A stretch of 64,000 bases of DNA from Linanthus parryae (GCA_023055425.1 JALGPY010000006.1:75142435-75206434), one strand, 5' to 3'; positions 32,378-44,153 are shown, counted from the first letter of the stretch. The notes: generated by a model not told the origin, from the sequence alone. Numbers and translations are program-made.

Positions 32378-32451
32378 CTGATAGTTTGGACATGTTTACG
32401 ATTAATTACCAAAGCCCCAGAGATTTTCCATAAAATTTTGGCGAACAATCA

Positions 32452-32595
32452 GTTCGCACGACCTTTGGGTTCGGGATTGGAGGTCGTGTGACCTCTTAAC
32501 GAGGTCTTGTAAGACCTCACTTTTTATTCGATGCTCGCTTCTGAAGGTGCACCTGGTCGTGCGACCTCCCTTTGAGGTCCTGCAAACTCCACAAG
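32452..32595. repeat. B palindrome cluster
   Basis: GAGGTCGTGTGACCTC at 32480-32495 pairs with GAGGTCTTGTAAGACCTC at 32501-32518, 21 bp apart. CTGGTCGTGCGACCTC at 32553-32568 pairs with a half-conserved GAGGTCCTGCAAACTCC at 32574, also 21 bp apart by the GGTC core. A fifth partial copy (TTCGCACGACC) is at 32453. The third copy is close to CTGGTCGTACGACCAG of A2. Confidence 0.85.
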
Positions 32596-33296
32596 ACCTG
32601 GAAAATCTATGTTTTAATCCTACATGCTCCATTTTTCTTCCAAAGCCTTCCCTTCATCTTCCAACTCTTCCTCTTGCCTTCAAACCTCTTTGTCTTGTCT
32701 CCGAATCTTTTCCCTAGCATCAATTCATCAGTTTTTGGATATTTTCCAAGTAAAAGTGACGTTCACTTATCCTGGAAGAGCAACTAAGCTTTTTGAAAAG
32801 CAATCAAGGACAAGGAATTGATCCTGAACTCCGATAAACGTGATTTTTTCCCTATGGAGTCCGTTCGCGATGTAGACTTCGATCATGTAGAGAAATCCCC
32901 GTTTCCGGACCGTTTTTTCATTTTTCTCGATTATGGCCCAATCTTCAGGAAAAATATCCAAAATGCGCCAAATTCTCTCTTTTTCTTCTATTCTGAAGCT
33001 CATTTGTTCTCTTTACTTGATTCTCGCATGCATAATTTTCTTAAATCACAACACAAACAGTACCGCGAAGATCAAATGTGATAAAATATATCAAATCATA
33101 CGTAAATCCATGTAAGAAACGCCCGGACTGTACATTCAAGCTCCAAAACATCTTAAAACTCATTTTCTTCACATTTTGGCTTGAATAACATCACTTTGCA
33201 CCAAAACGCACACAAAAAACAATGTACCATGTAATAGATATAATTTTGATAAAGGAGTTATCAGTTGTCAGATCATTAAATGCTTGGTTCATTTAT

Positions 33297-33308
33297 TTGT
33301 ATCAAAGC
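33297..33308 (+). other. H primer-binding site (initiator tRNA-Met type), degenerate
   Basis: TTGTATCAAAGC resembles TGGTATCAGAGC with a few substitutions. It lies 6 bp after the LTR end, where the PBS should be. Confidence 0.65.
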
Positions 33309-33612
33309 CACGCGACTTTAGTTGGCTGAATTCAATTCGCACAAGAAGATGCTATTTGGTGTTACTATCACACCAACTCCGCAGTCCAGAACTCAATTGT
33401 TCGTGGGTCAAGCAGGACACTATTTTTTTTAAAAAAAAAACCAAGTGTTACTAGTATTTTCAGACATCACGAAATTACTTATGGGTGCAAAAAATTTACA
33501 TTTTGCACAAACGTATATGTTTGATAGAGAATCAATCTCACAGCCTAATGCGACTTATCAAGAAACTACCAACAATAGTGCTTCACTTGGATCCAGTACG
33601 AGCACACAAATA

Positions 33613-34420
33613 ATGGCAATTTCAAATGCAAAGTTCGAGGTGGAGAAATTTGACGGGCGCACTAACTTTGGCGGGTGGCATTAAGAAGTTATGGATATCC
33701 TTGTTTAACCAGGACTGTACATAACTATGTAGGCCAAACCCAGTGATATGGAAGAAGTAGAATGGAAAAACCTGAATCGAGTAGCTTGTGGATCGATTCG
33801 GCTGTCTTGCAAAGGATATCAAGTATTTTGTAATGAAAGAGTGCATGACTAAGTTTATGTCGAAGAATCTAGAAGACAAGTGCATGATGAAAAGCATCCA
33901 TAATAGATTGTACATGACGCAAAAGCTGTTCAGATTCCAGTACATAGAAGGTACCCCCATGGTTGATCATTTCAATCATTTCAATATGTTAATACTAGAT
34001 TTTTTTAATTTCGATGAAGATAATAAAGAATAATACAAGGAGATGGTCTTGTTATGCTCCCTGCCTGATGCATATGATGACTTTGCTACCATTCTTCTTT
34101 ATGGAAAATATTCGATCAGTTACAAAGATGTATCAGACGCTTTGATGAACCGCGAACTTCGAAGGAAGGACAGAGCCATTCAGAATGAAAAATATGAAGT
34201 CTTGGTCACCAAGGAGAGATCGAACAACAGAAACCCATCGAAGGAAAACCACTCTTGATCGAAATCAAGAGGTTTAGAAAATCGAAGTAGAATACCAACA
34301 ATCGATGATGCGGTTCCTGTTTCCACAAGGGACATTGGAAGAATGATTGTCCGAAGCTGAAAGAAAAATGTAGGCTATGTGGCTCAAGTCGATGACCTCG
34401 AAACTAATTTTTTCCTACTT
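33613..34420 (+). pseudogene. H gag, broken
   Basis: From ATG at 33613 it reads KFEVEKFDGRTNFGGWH, the usual opening of Tnt1-like copia gag, then continues in several frames through CSLPDAYDDFATILL and ends in a recognisable zinc knuckle, CGSCFHKGHWKNDCP, near 34311-34356. Stops occur at about 33682, 33706, 33731 and elsewhere, and frames shift near 33840 and 34260. It packaged the element RNA in its ancestor; it is not functional now. Confidence 0.82.
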
Positions 34421-34473
34421 CTACCAGCGACTACAGTTGAGATGAGTGGATACTTGACTCAGCATGTTCATAC
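34421..34473 (+). pseudogene. H protease start, cut by C
   Basis: WILDSACSY (ending at 34473) is the copia protease active-site region (D-S-A/G). C inserts directly after the Tyr codon. The protease resumes with HMFP at 45901. Confidence 0.85.
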
Positions 34474-34819
34474 TGTTGGGTTTTGGGAAATCAAACACAT
34501 CGGAAATAACAAAAATAATTTTCCAAAACCCACCAAGGACCCAGTGAATGAGCATATTCTGATGATAGAGGTGTACCACAGTTAGCTGATTGGTGACGAT
34601 CACAAGTGGAGATCTAAAGAACGGCGCATCCACGGTATCCACACGAATAGATGTGAACTGGACTTCTTCTCCAATTGCGCTAGAAATTTTCGGAAGAAGA
34701 AGGATCTTGTAACAAGATGATGAATATGGACGTGCACGGTGGGTGGATCCAAACCCAACTCGTGGGTGTAGAGACAGGGGCGGCACAATGCTGTGGTCGA
34801 ACCCTAAGGACAAAACTAT

Positions 34820-34829
34820 TCTCTCTCTC

Positions 34830-34872
<43 letters not shown>
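34820..34872 (+). repeat. (CT)n microsatellite in C
   Basis: Almost pure CT dinucleotides. It corresponds to the short GA tract of the same LTR family in G (about 30078-30101), on the opposite strand. Confidence 0.95.
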
Positions 34873-34875
<3 letters not shown>

Positions 34876-35446
34876 CCTCTTATGCATTTATGTGGAGTAG
34901 GAATTATTAAGACTGAATTTCATAGCATATGAATCCTATTTATATTCTAGACAATTCATCTTTTCCCTTTAATCATATCAGTTAGGATTAGTTTGCATTG
35001 TAGTCCACAATTTCTCTTTAGTCCAACAAATGAGCATAGTTTACACTTTAGTCCAAATTCATTAATGCTTTTTAGACCAACTAATGAGCATCTAGTTCCA
35101 GTTTGATCTATTCTTGTGTGTAACCTGTAGGTTCCTAATACGTTGGCAGTAATAATAATTACAAACATTGAGCGGCATCTAGCAATACATCAATGCTACC
35201 CAAGTAATAGGAATGTCAGTGATCTGACTAACCTAAGTGACCAACGTTACCGTGTTGTAATATCCCTTTTTTTCTTCTATCCATACTGGACACAATACAT
35301 GGAGTGTCACACTTGTATATCCAACCTATAATTTCTTGATATATGAGTAGACTTAAACAAACAAATAACATCAATATCTTATATCGATTTATTTGAGCAT
35401 GGCCATGCATTTCCCTAAGTCTCACTCATCGAGTGGCCTTGGATAT

Positions 35447-36521
35447 TGTAAGATCAATGCAGTTTCAATGATTCAAAGACCTGAAATAGCTATCTATTTC
35501 AAGGCCTTGAAACAGCTTTCAAAACCTTGAAACTGATTGAGTCTTATATGCATAAACTTAGGGGGAGTTTCTGACTCTGTTTGAACTTCTAAATCCCTGT
35601 GCTTGATCTATTATTACTTGATGATGAAAGAAAAAGTATTTTTACATGTTTAACACTATCTAATCCATCAGTTTGACTTAGTTTTTCGGGGAAAGTTTAT
35701 TTCCTATTCTACATGATTTATTTCCTAAACATGAGCTTTGTAGGGGAGGAAATTTTGGGTTGATTTGATTATTTAATCAATCTAATGATTGTAACAACTT
35801 CTCAACATGATTATGAACAAGATCAAATTAGTATCCCTGAAGATAATGAGAAACTATCCGTTGGAGAAGACTGCTAGAGAAGTCAAAGTTATTGCCTACA
35901 AAATAGGAAAGGTTGTTACTGAAGATCATGAAGATTTGAAAAACAAATGATCTGTATATAAGGAATTCAGTTTGAAGCTTGTAACTTCTGTTTACATTCT
36001 GAAGGATTGTTTAAGGTGAACAATAGAGAATTCTTAGTTAATCAAATATCTAGAGAAGATACTAGATAGGTTAGTGAGAATCACAAGCTGTAACAGAGTA
36101 AGGAATCTCTATGTGCTTGAGATCTTCGACTTAGCTGTTGATTAATAAGAATTGAGTTGAAAATCCTACAAGGAGAAGATCCCTGAAATAGAGACGTAGG
36201 TCCAAGTGGAATGAACTCTATATATCTTGTGTCTCTTGCATTTACTTTTCTGTTACAAACTTAGAACTTTTGCAGCATTCAAACCAGTTTCATTTCAAGG
36301 GTTTGAAACTCATTTCAAGGCCTTGAATTAGACTTATCCTTCTGTTTACTCTAACTATTTTATTCCAAGGGCTTCAAATTCATTTCAAGGTCTTGAATCT
36401 CTTTACAAATCTTTTGAAACCACTACTCTTGCAAAGTTTAGCAAAAGTCTGCATACTCTATTCAACCCCCCCCCCTTCTATAGTATTGATCCTATATTTC
36501 GACCTACTGTACACCCCTTCT
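35447..36521 (+). repeat. D 5' LTR (1075 bp)
   Basis: Ends ...ACACCCCTTC(T), followed by the PBS. It contains a palindrome pair at 35497/35517, a TATA-like TATATAAGG at about 35955 and further palindrome variants at 36293-36330 and 36360-36400. It lacks about 150-180 bp present in the 3' LTR (around 44682-44860). Confidence 0.92.
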
Positions 36522-36523
36522 AT

Positions 36524-36535
36524 TGGTATCAGAGC
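36524..36535 (+). other. D primer-binding site (initiator tRNA-Met)
   Basis: TGGTATCAGAGC, the standard copia PBS, 2 bp after the LTR. Confidence 0.95.
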
Positions 36536-36571
36536 TTGTATCACTGCATAGAATTTAACTATCTTGTGATA

Positions 36572-37260
36572 ATGAGTACTGTAGGTGATGGTGGTTTCTC
36601 ACAGGGTAGAGCTGCAGGCCTCCTATCTTCTGTGGAGAAAATTTTGTCCATTGGAAAGCTTTGATGAAAATGTTCATTATTGATCAAGATATGGAACTCT
36701 GGACTATCATCCACAATGGTCCTCAAACTTTCTACACGGAGAAGGATGGGATTAAAACTCCTATATCTGAAGAATCTCTTTCTTCATCTGAATTAGAGAA
36801 ATTTTCAAAGAATTACGAAGCTATGAATCTCTTATATTGTGCTTCGAGTGCAGATGAATTCAACAGGATCTCAAGCTACAAAACTGCCAAGGAGATCTGG
36901 GATAAGCTTGGGGTAACTTCTAAAGGAACCAGCCAAGTCAAGCAAACCAAGATCAACATATATCTCAGGAAATATGAGCTATTCAACATGAATGGAGATG
37001 AGTCCATCAGAGACATGTTCAAAAGGTTCGCTAACATTTTCAACAACCTTGATTCACTGGGAAAGCATATTTCCAATGAAGAGAAGGTCAGGAAGATTCT
37101 AAGAAGACTTCAAAAGGCAAAATGGGAACCAAAGACTATTGCTATTTGAGAAGCTCAATCTCTCATCACATCAACTTGATGACCTACAAGGAAAGCTCCT
37201 TACATATGAGATATCCATGAATGAAGTTGATTGAGAACTATCTGAAGGTGTCAAGAAATT
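36572..37260 (+). pseudogene. D gag, broken
   Basis: Opens with MSTVGDGGFSQGRAA, shifts frame near 36620-36660, then reads a long UBN2-type gag stretch with YKTAKEIWDKLGVTSKGT, QVKQTKINIYLRKYELF and ESIRDMFKRFANIFNNL. A TGA at 37147 interrupts it, with further stops after. This wording is typical of SIRE-type gag. The capsid would multimerise around the element RNA in an active relative. Confidence 0.88.
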
Positions 37261-38260
37261 GGCTCACAAAGCCTTAAAACTGAGGAAGATGATGAAGATC
37301 CAATTGCTTTTATTTCCAAAGCCTTAACCAGAACTCTTAAAATGAAGAAAAGCTTTGGAAACATGGACTTCAACAGGGATAAATACAGATGCTCCAGTAG
37401 CAAAGACTACAAAGGTAAATCTTCTTCACATAGTAATAAGCCTAAGTCATGAATTGCTTTGACTTGGTGATGCAGGACACTTGATTAGAGACTGTCCACT
37501 CAAGAAAAGCAAGAACTTTCAGAAGAAATATCATGATACAAGAAAGAAAGCTATAATAGCTTCATGGAGTGATGCAGATACATCAAGTGACTCTGAATCT
37601 GAAGAAGAACATGCCAAACTATGCTTTATGGCCAAGCATGATGAATGTTCTGAAAAGAACATTGAATTAATGGTAAACTGCTTGATTTAAAAACCTACAA
37701 AAGCCCTCTTAGATTATCTTAGAACAGTGCTTTTAAATGAAGAGGACTATCTGAAAGAAATTAGAGTTTTGAAAGAAAAAGTTCATGAGCAAGCGAAAGA
37801 AAATTTAAATCTTGTTTGTCTAAATCATAATCTTGAAATCTCTCAGAAGAAAACTGACAGCGATTTCAAGGCCTTGAAAACCAGTTTCAAAGCCTTGAAA
37901 ACACAAGTCAAGGAAGTAGTCACTGTGAACTCTCTAATGAGTAACAAAATTGTTAATCTAAGACATCAAGTTGATGAATTGGATAAACAAAAGACTACTC
38001 TGACTGAGAAACTTCAAGAATATGAGTTAGTCAAAGCAAAACTTGCAGGCTCAGAACACAACTTGAACTTGATTCTTGGAGGCAGCATAAAGTCTGTTCA
38101 CAAAACTGTTATTGGATACAATCCACATTTTCGAAAGAAAAAAAAAATAACAGATTTGTGAAAGCTGGAAGCAAAAATTCTCTTAAGTGTCATTACTGCA
38201 ATAAGATTGGTCATGTTAAAATGATTTGTCCTTTTAAAAGAAGAGACCCTCCCATTATGA
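37261..38260 (+). pseudogene. D gag C-terminal part: two zinc knuckles and a coiled-coil linker
   Basis: A first knuckle near 37453-37500 is frame-damaged (C..., GHLIRDCP). A long helical linker follows (37727-38161), with heptad-like Leu/Lys/Glu wording, in which FKALK is encoded by the D palindrome. A second, intact knuckle CHYCNKIGHVKMIC lies near 38189-38231 in another frame. The palindrome pair at 37864 and 37885 lies within the coding linker with 21-bp spacing, which preserves frame. Confidence 0.8.
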
Positions 38261-38399
38261 GGAACACTTTTCCCTTCCAACTCAAAGGATAAGTTAGACA
38301 GATTTGGGTTCCTAAAGCGGTTAGACCACCTAACATGGTTGACCCTGAATCTAAATTCAACACTTGGTCTAACAGCTGGGTAAGGCAGTGAATGGTGTT

Positions 38400-38820
38400 T
38401 GCAGGGTGTCACCAAGATCAAAGAGAAAAAATGGTTTATGGACAGTGGTTGCTCAAGACACATGAGTGGAAAGAGATCTCTATTCTCAGAACTGAAAGAG
38501 CAATCAGAAGGATCAATTACACTTGGTGAAAAAGGCAAATGCAACATTGTTGGTAATGGTGAAGTTGGTACAAATTCTAAAAAATTCTATTTCTGATGTA
38601 TACATAGTTGATGGCTTGAATTTTTATCTACTTAGTGTATCTCAACTTTGTGACAATGGCAACAAGGTTATATTTGATAAAGAGAAATGTGTGGTGCAGA
38701 ATGAGAAATATGGCAATTGCATTCTCAAAGCCTCTAGATCAAACAATGTTTATACTTTTCAAACTAACAAAGTTGCAGGTGAAAACTTGAAGTGTCTCAA
38801 GGCCTTGAAAGAGGATTCAA
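38400..38820 (+). pseudogene. D protease and GAG-pre-integrase region
   Basis: WFMDSGCSRHMSG carries the copia protease active site (DSG). The following frame reads GLNFYLLSVSQLCDNG and CVVQNEKYG. A frameshift lies near 38580. One palindrome (TCTCAAGGCCTTGAAA, 38795-38810) is read as LKALK just before the integrase zinc region. Confidence 0.82.
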
Positions 38821-39860
38821 AGCTTTGGCACAGAAAGTTGGGAGATATTAGCTTGCATACCTTGAAAAAGTTAGTTTCCAAGAACTTAGTAAGCGGATTA
38901 CCCTCTATCAAGTTCAAAGATGAAGAAGTATGCAAGGCATGTGCACAAGGCAAGCAAACTAGAAGCTCATTCAAGCCAAAGAACTTTGTAAGTACTACTA
39001 GACCCATTGAACAATTACATATGGATCTCTGTGGTCCTATGAGAACTCCAACTCCAAAGGGTAAGAAGTACATGATTGTTATTGTTAATGATTTCTCTAG
39101 ATATAATGTTTCTTAAAGAAAAATCTGTAGCTCTCTTTGAATTTTCAAAACTTTGTAGAGAACTTCAAACTTTGAAAAACCTACCTATTCCTTCAATCAG
39201 AAGTGATCATGGAAGAGATTTTGATCAACTTGATTTTGATTTATTATGTTCTAAGCATGGCATCTCTCACAACTTTTCTGCTCCTACAACTCCTCAATAG
39301 AGTGGAGTAGTTGAAAGAAAGAACAGGACTCTTGAAGATATGTCTGAACACTGCTTCTGGAAAACAAGTTGTCAAAGTATTATTGGGAAGAAGCTATGAA
39401 CACAACAACTTATATCCATAACAAGTGCTTGATCAGACCTATTCTGAAGAAGACCCCCTATGAGTTGTTCAAAGTAAGAAAGCCAAAAATTTCTTACTTC
39501 AAACCATTTGGCTGTATTTGTTATGTCCACAATAATGGTAAATTAGATGCAAGAAGTGATTAAGGTATTTTTTCTGGCTACTCACAGACAAGCAAAGCCT
39601 GTAGAGTTTACAACTAGAGATCCAAGCTTGTTGAAGAAAGCATTCATGTTATTTTTTCTGAAAGCTATTATGGTTATTTGAGTGATGGTTTTGCAAATCT
39701 CAATCTGAACAAGCACGATTCACATACTGAAGAAGAATCCTCAAAAGGATCCCAAGGAAATGTCACAGGAACAAGACAAGCATTTTCAAGGCCTTGAAAC
39801 AAAGGTTCAAAGCCTTGAAACGGAATCTCGAGAGAAAACAGGAGAACAAGCTACTAATTC
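38821..39860 (+). pseudogene. D integrase and linker, broken
   Basis: The zinc region reads LWHRKLGDISLHTLKKL and VCKACAQGKQTRSSF. The core follows with LHMDLCGPM (first Asp), IRSDHGRDFD (second Asp) and VERKNRTLED (Glu), across frame breaks near 39110 and 39300. The C-terminal linker contains a palindrome pair (39784/39805), here read as FQGLE and VQSLE, a different frame from the copies in gag. Confidence 0.85.
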
Positions 39861-40805
39861 AAGTTCTTAGAGACTTGAAAATAAAATTGGAGAGCCTGAA
39901 CCATGGAAACCAAAGAGATTGAAATATCTCTCATCTCATCATGCTGATAACATCATTTCTGACCCAACGAGTGGTACACAAACCAGCTCACAGTTGAAAA
40001 ATCTTTGTGCTTTTAATGCTTTTATTTCTCTTGTAGAGCCTAAAACTGTGAAGGAAGCATTACAAGAAGCAGACTAGATTATAGCTATGCAAGTGAACTC
40101 AATGAGTTTAAAAGGAACAAAGTCTGGAATCTAGTTCCTCCACCAATAAATCAGTCTGTCATTGGCACCAGATTGGTATTCTAAAACAAGTTAGATGAGA
40201 ATGGAAAGGTAATCTGGAACAAAGCTAGATTGGTAGCTTAAGGCTACAATCAAGAAGAAGGTATTGACTATGAAGAAACTTTTACTCCTGTTGCCAGGTT
40301 AGAAGCAATTAGAATTCTACTTGCATTCGCATCTCACAAAAACATGAAACTATTTAAACTGGATGTGAAGTGTGCTTTTCTAACTGGGTATCTGCAAGAA
40401 GAAATTTATGTTTCTCAACCTCCAGGTTTTGAAAATGACAAGTTTCTAGATCATGTTTACAAACTTGACAAAGCTCTTTATGGTTTAAAACAAGCTCTAT
40501 GAGCTTGGTATGAAAGATTGTCAAAGTTTTTACTTGAAAATGATTTCAAAAGAGGATTGGTAGACAAGACCCTTTTCATAAAGACTCATGAGAAAGATAT
40601 GCTTGTAGTTCAAATTTATGTTGATGATTTTCTGTTTGGAACTACTAATGATCTCATGTGCAAGGAATTCTCAAGTCTTATGAGAAGGGAATTTGAAGTG
40701 ACCTTAATGGGAGAATTAAACTTCTTTATTGGACTTCAAATTCACCAGATGAAGAAGGTCATATTCCTACATCAAAGCAAGTATACAAAGGACTTGTTAA
40801 GCAAG
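39861..40805 (+). pseudogene. D reverse transcriptase, broken
   Basis: Copia [40 protein letters not shown] and LYGLKQAL, then YVDDFLFG, the catalytic YVDD box, near 40618-40641, and FFIGLQIHQ. Stops appear at about 40077, 40182, 40240 and 40499. The order and wording are standard for SIRE-type copia. Confidence 0.88.
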
Positions 40806-40811
40806 TAATAT

Positions 40812-41569
40812 ATGTCTCAGTCCAAAGATATTAAGAACCCCATGAGTTTTACATTGTATTTAGACAAGGATGAATCTGGTAAGAGTGTGAGTGTGAAAGA
40901 TTATAGAGGTATGATTGGATCATTACTCTACCTCATAGCTAGCAGACCAGATATCATGTTCAGTGTGTGCATGTGTGCTAGATTTCAACCTGATCCTAAA
41001 GAATCACACTTGACTGCAGTTGAAAGAATTTTTAGATATCTCAATGGTAACAAAGCCTTGGGGCTTTGGTATCCTTATCATTCTAACTTCTCTTTGTGTG
41101 GCTATTCGGATGATGATTTTGCAGGATATAAAGTTGACAGAAAGAGTACATCAGTGTGCTGTCAATTTCTTGGATCATCTCTAATCATATGGCATTCAAA
41201 GAAGCAAAACTCAGTTGCACTATCAACATCTGAAGCTGAATACAGGCAGTCGGAGCTTGTTGTTCCCAAGTGTTATGGATAGCACAACAAATGAGAGATC
41301 TTGGATGTGATTTCAGATATATGCCTATCAAGTGTGACAACACAAGTGCAATATCAATAAGAAATAATCCAGTTCAGCATTCAAGAACAAAGCACATTGA
41401 TGTTAGACATCACTTCATCAGAGATCATGCAGAGAAAGGTGATATTGTTCTTGAATTTGTTTCTACTAACTTGCAATTTGCAGATATCATCACTAAACCA
41501 TTGCCAGATGAAAGTTTATCAGCCTTGAGATTGGAATTAGGCATGTTAAATAAGGAATCTTTGGTTTAG
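40812..41569 (+). pseudogene. D RNase H
   Basis: Reads YLIASRPDIMFSVCMCARFQ, GYSDDDFAGYKVDRKSTS, LSTSEAEY, KCDNTSAISIRNNPVQHSRT and FADIITKPLP, the complete copia RNase H wording. A frame change at 41270 splits it. The catalytic DD-E-D residues are recognisable. Confidence 0.88.
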
Positions 41570-42011
41570 GAGGAGAATCAGGTAATTATTATGTGTTTCA
41601 AAGGTTTGAACTGATTTCCAAAGCCTTGAAAATCCTTTAACAGCTTTGAGTATGTGTTCTTTACATGATACAGCTTTTCAAGGCCTTGAAACCCTTTCCA
41701 AAGCCTTGAAAGTAAGACTGCATGACAATTAGTCAATAATTCTGGATCTGTTAATATTTGGTGTTATCTTTGTAGATAATTGCTCAATGTTTCCCCTTAA
41801 TTTTGAAAAACCCCTTTTTAGCCAAAATAGTATTATATTTTTTATTTCCAACGGCACACACAATTTTGAATCTTTTTGATTTATCAGATCTTCAAAGATC
41901 ATAGAAAATATTTAGTTTCCTTTTCAGACTGAAACTCTCTTTTATTTATCTCCTTCCTTCTATCTATCCTTCGTATCTATCCTACCTCTCTCTCTTCTTA
42001 TCCAATCCCTA
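41570..42011 (+). other. D spacer between pol and extra ORF, with palindrome pair
   Basis: About 440 non-coding bp. It contains a variant pair at about 41600-41635 and the pair TTTCAAGGCCTTGAAA (41676) / TTCCAAAGCCTTGAAA (41696), spaced 20 bp. Confidence 0.75.
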
Positions 42012-43776
42012 ATGAGCATTAGAAGAGGCTCAGACATAATCAAGATAGCTGGTGGATCAAAGGCTACAACAGAGAAAAAATAAAGGCCATTGTGGAAGAG
42101 GTTCAGACCATCAGTGGGGACTCCAGTTAAAAAAAACCTACTGAAGAAGACATAGATCCTCCTCCCAAGAAGAAGGCCAAGAAAGATTAGACCCCAGTTT
42201 CCAGCAAAAAGAAGAAGAAGGCAGTGGAGGCTGCACCAGAGAAACATAAGGGTATTCAGATTGGTAGCCCCAAGAAGACAAAGAAGAAGGTAGACAAGAC
42301 AAACAAGGGCAAATGAAAGGAAAATGTTACAGAAGATGAACCAAAAGATGAACTAGATGAGAACATTGAGAAAGCTTTGAAAATCTATTCAGAGAAGAAG
42401 AAATCCACTGGTAAGAAATCATCTCCTGATAGTACATGGTTTATTACTAATGTTGCTAGAGGTCAGTGGCTTGATGGATTTGCTTCTAGACCATTTCCTT
42501 TCTGTAGTCTGGTTAGTATGCCTATTGTACATGGTATGAATCTGGAGTGCATCAAAATGTTAAAGAAAATCTCTTTTTTGTTTATTCTAAATCCTCCTTA
42601 GTTAGCTTACCCTAGACTCACCAGGTTCTTTTACCTAAACATGAACAACTCAAGAAGTCTGCAAGTTTGGTGATTTAGACTAAGGTTGCTAGCATTGACA
42701 TGGAACTAGATCATGCTGAGTTTGCAAATGTTCTAGGTTGTCCTAGGAGATATGACACCAGTAAGTAGTACCTATGCTTCTAGACCAGTTGCTTTATGTA
42801 ATCTAAGTAGTGAACACACTCTGCGCTAACTGTTGAAGCCAAAGTTTTGTTTACCATTTTGATGAGATGTGTGGTACCTAGGTAACACTCAAAGGAACTG
42901 GTAATTGATAGGGTTTTGTACTATATGTACTTGGTTATGCATGGTTATGAAATTGATCTTCCAAAGCTGCTGATGGAATACATGCTTTATAGCCAAACTA
43001 ACCAGAGAAAATACCCTTTGCCATATGCCAACTTGCTCACCTTATTCTTCCAACACTTTGAAATTCCAACTTATAGGGAAGAATCAATGACTACTGGTTT
43101 CGGTATGCTCAATGAGAAGGCTTTTGAGAAGATTGGTGTGGTGAAAACCAGTGCTCAAGTTTGGAAGCTATACTCTGATTTGACAGAGGAAGAGTTCGGT
43201 TCCAAGAAGTTCCTCAACCCAAAATCTATGACTCCCACTTCTAGCCAAACCTCTCAGTCTCAAGACAACTCCTTGACCCTCCAGTTGTTGAAAGAACTTT
43301 AGATGGATATTGATGAGGTAAAGGAAAATCAGCATGGGTTTGACACTGATCTCAAACAGGTGAAGTACATGGTTGAAAACATGTTCAGGAGTACGACAGT
43401 GTTTGATGTGGTTGAGGAAGTGTCTCAAGTTGAGAAGAGTACCAAGAAGGCTGAATCAGCAAAGGATCCACGCAGTGAACATTCAACTCAGGAAATAGTT
43501 GCTCAAGACAAAGGTAAGGGCAAACAGGTAGAAGTTGATAAAATGGATGAAGATCAAGAGGAAGACAGTCCTGACTCAGGTGCACTGCTCATAGATCTCA
43601 AGAAGAAGAAACTTAATAAGACTATTGTACCAGAGATTGTGACTTCTATTGATTTGTTTGAGGGAGAAGGTGAAAAATTTGATGATGTGGCTCAACAAGA
43701 AGAAGAATAGGATGATGAGGAAGATAGTCTGGAAGAAGATGCAGAGCAGCCAGGAGATGAAGACACGACCCCTTAA
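42012..43776 (+). pseudogene. D extra 3' ORF (SIRE 'env-like' position), broken
   Basis: Starts MSIRRGSDIIKIAGGSKATT and is at first Lys-rich (KKKAKK, KKTKKKVDKT), which looks nuclear rather than membrane-bound. It continues with SRPFPFCSLVSMPIVHGMNL and a region GYEIDLPKLLMEYMLYSQ, LPYANLLTLFFQHFEI that resembles LPEIICEFF in A3 ORF2. The C-terminal part (43303-43776) is acidic and probably coiled coil. Stops occur at about 42079, 42188, 42314, 42598 and elsewhere. I see no signal peptide or membrane anchor. Confidence 0.75.
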
Positions 43777-43800
43777 CTCTTCCCTACTCTTTCTTCTCCT

Positions 43801-43836
43801 TTTCAAGGCCTTGAACTCTTTTCCAAAGCCTTGAAA
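43801..43836. repeat. D palindrome pair after the extra ORF
   Basis: TTTCAAGGCCTTGAAC (43801) and TTCCAAAGCCTTGAAA (43821), 20 bp apart, in non-coding sequence. Confidence 0.85.
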
Positions 43837-43917
43837 ATTTTATTTCTTCCATAACATTTTTTTAAGTTTTTCCAAACACTGATCCAACATATTCTCATTC
43901 TTTTTTTTTATGAAAGT

Positions 43918-43933
43918 CAAAAAGGGGGAGAAA
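43918..43933 (+). other. D upstream purine tract
   Basis: AAAAAGGGGGAGAAAA about 220 bp before the 3' LTR resembles a strong polypurine tract and may be a second plus-strand primer. The tract next to the LTR is weaker. Confidence 0.6.
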
Positions 43934-44141
43934 ATTAGGTTGTTTTATTTCTTATTTTTTGGTGTTTAGATGACCTGGTCAAATAGGATTATCTACGCAC
44001 TTAGCTGTTATTAGCTTTTTCAGTTTAATAAGTTAGATGTTTTGGACATTATGTGTTTATAAATTCTGCTATGTGCTAATGAGTATTTGTTGCACGATTA
44101 GAGTATCAAACAGACTGGAAGACACTGGTTTTGTCTTTCAT

Positions 44142-44153
44142 AAAGGGGAAGAT
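44142..44153 (+). other. D polypurine tract
   Basis: AAAGGGGAAGAT directly before the 3' LTR start at 44154. Confidence 0.85.

Larger units (their letters stand above)
31514..33263 (-). mobile_element. B: solo LTR of an Athila/A2-related family, minus strand
   Basis: A 1750-bp LTR flanked by perfect TSDs GTTGT (31509-31513 and 33264-33268). On the minus strand it starts TGATAACTCCTTTATC, like A2, and ends GGACGTGCCA. There is no PBS, coding region or second LTR, so it is the product of LTR-LTR recombination. A minus-strand TATA box (TATATAAAG, about 32369-32377) follows a palindrome cluster at 32452-32595. Confidence 0.92.
30692..33291 (+). repeat. H 5' LTR, interrupted by solo LTR B
   Basis: From TGTTAGAAACC to TTGGTTCA at 33291. 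Removing B and one TSD copy leaves about 845 bp. U3 contains five copies of an AAAATTGC-like word (30744-30822), which may be promoter elements like the repeated boxes of Tnt1. The left boundary is chosen from the TG start and typical copia LTR wording, since the 3' LTR is outside the window. Confidence 0.7.

Noticed and set aside
32012..33081. Several 60-90-codon frames in B
   Set aside because: All inside a solo LTR, none with a domain or conserved counterpart.
35497..35512. Heat-shock element in TTTCAAGGCCTTGAAA
   Set aside because: TTC and GAA are separated by 8 bases, not the 2 needed for contiguous nGAAn units.
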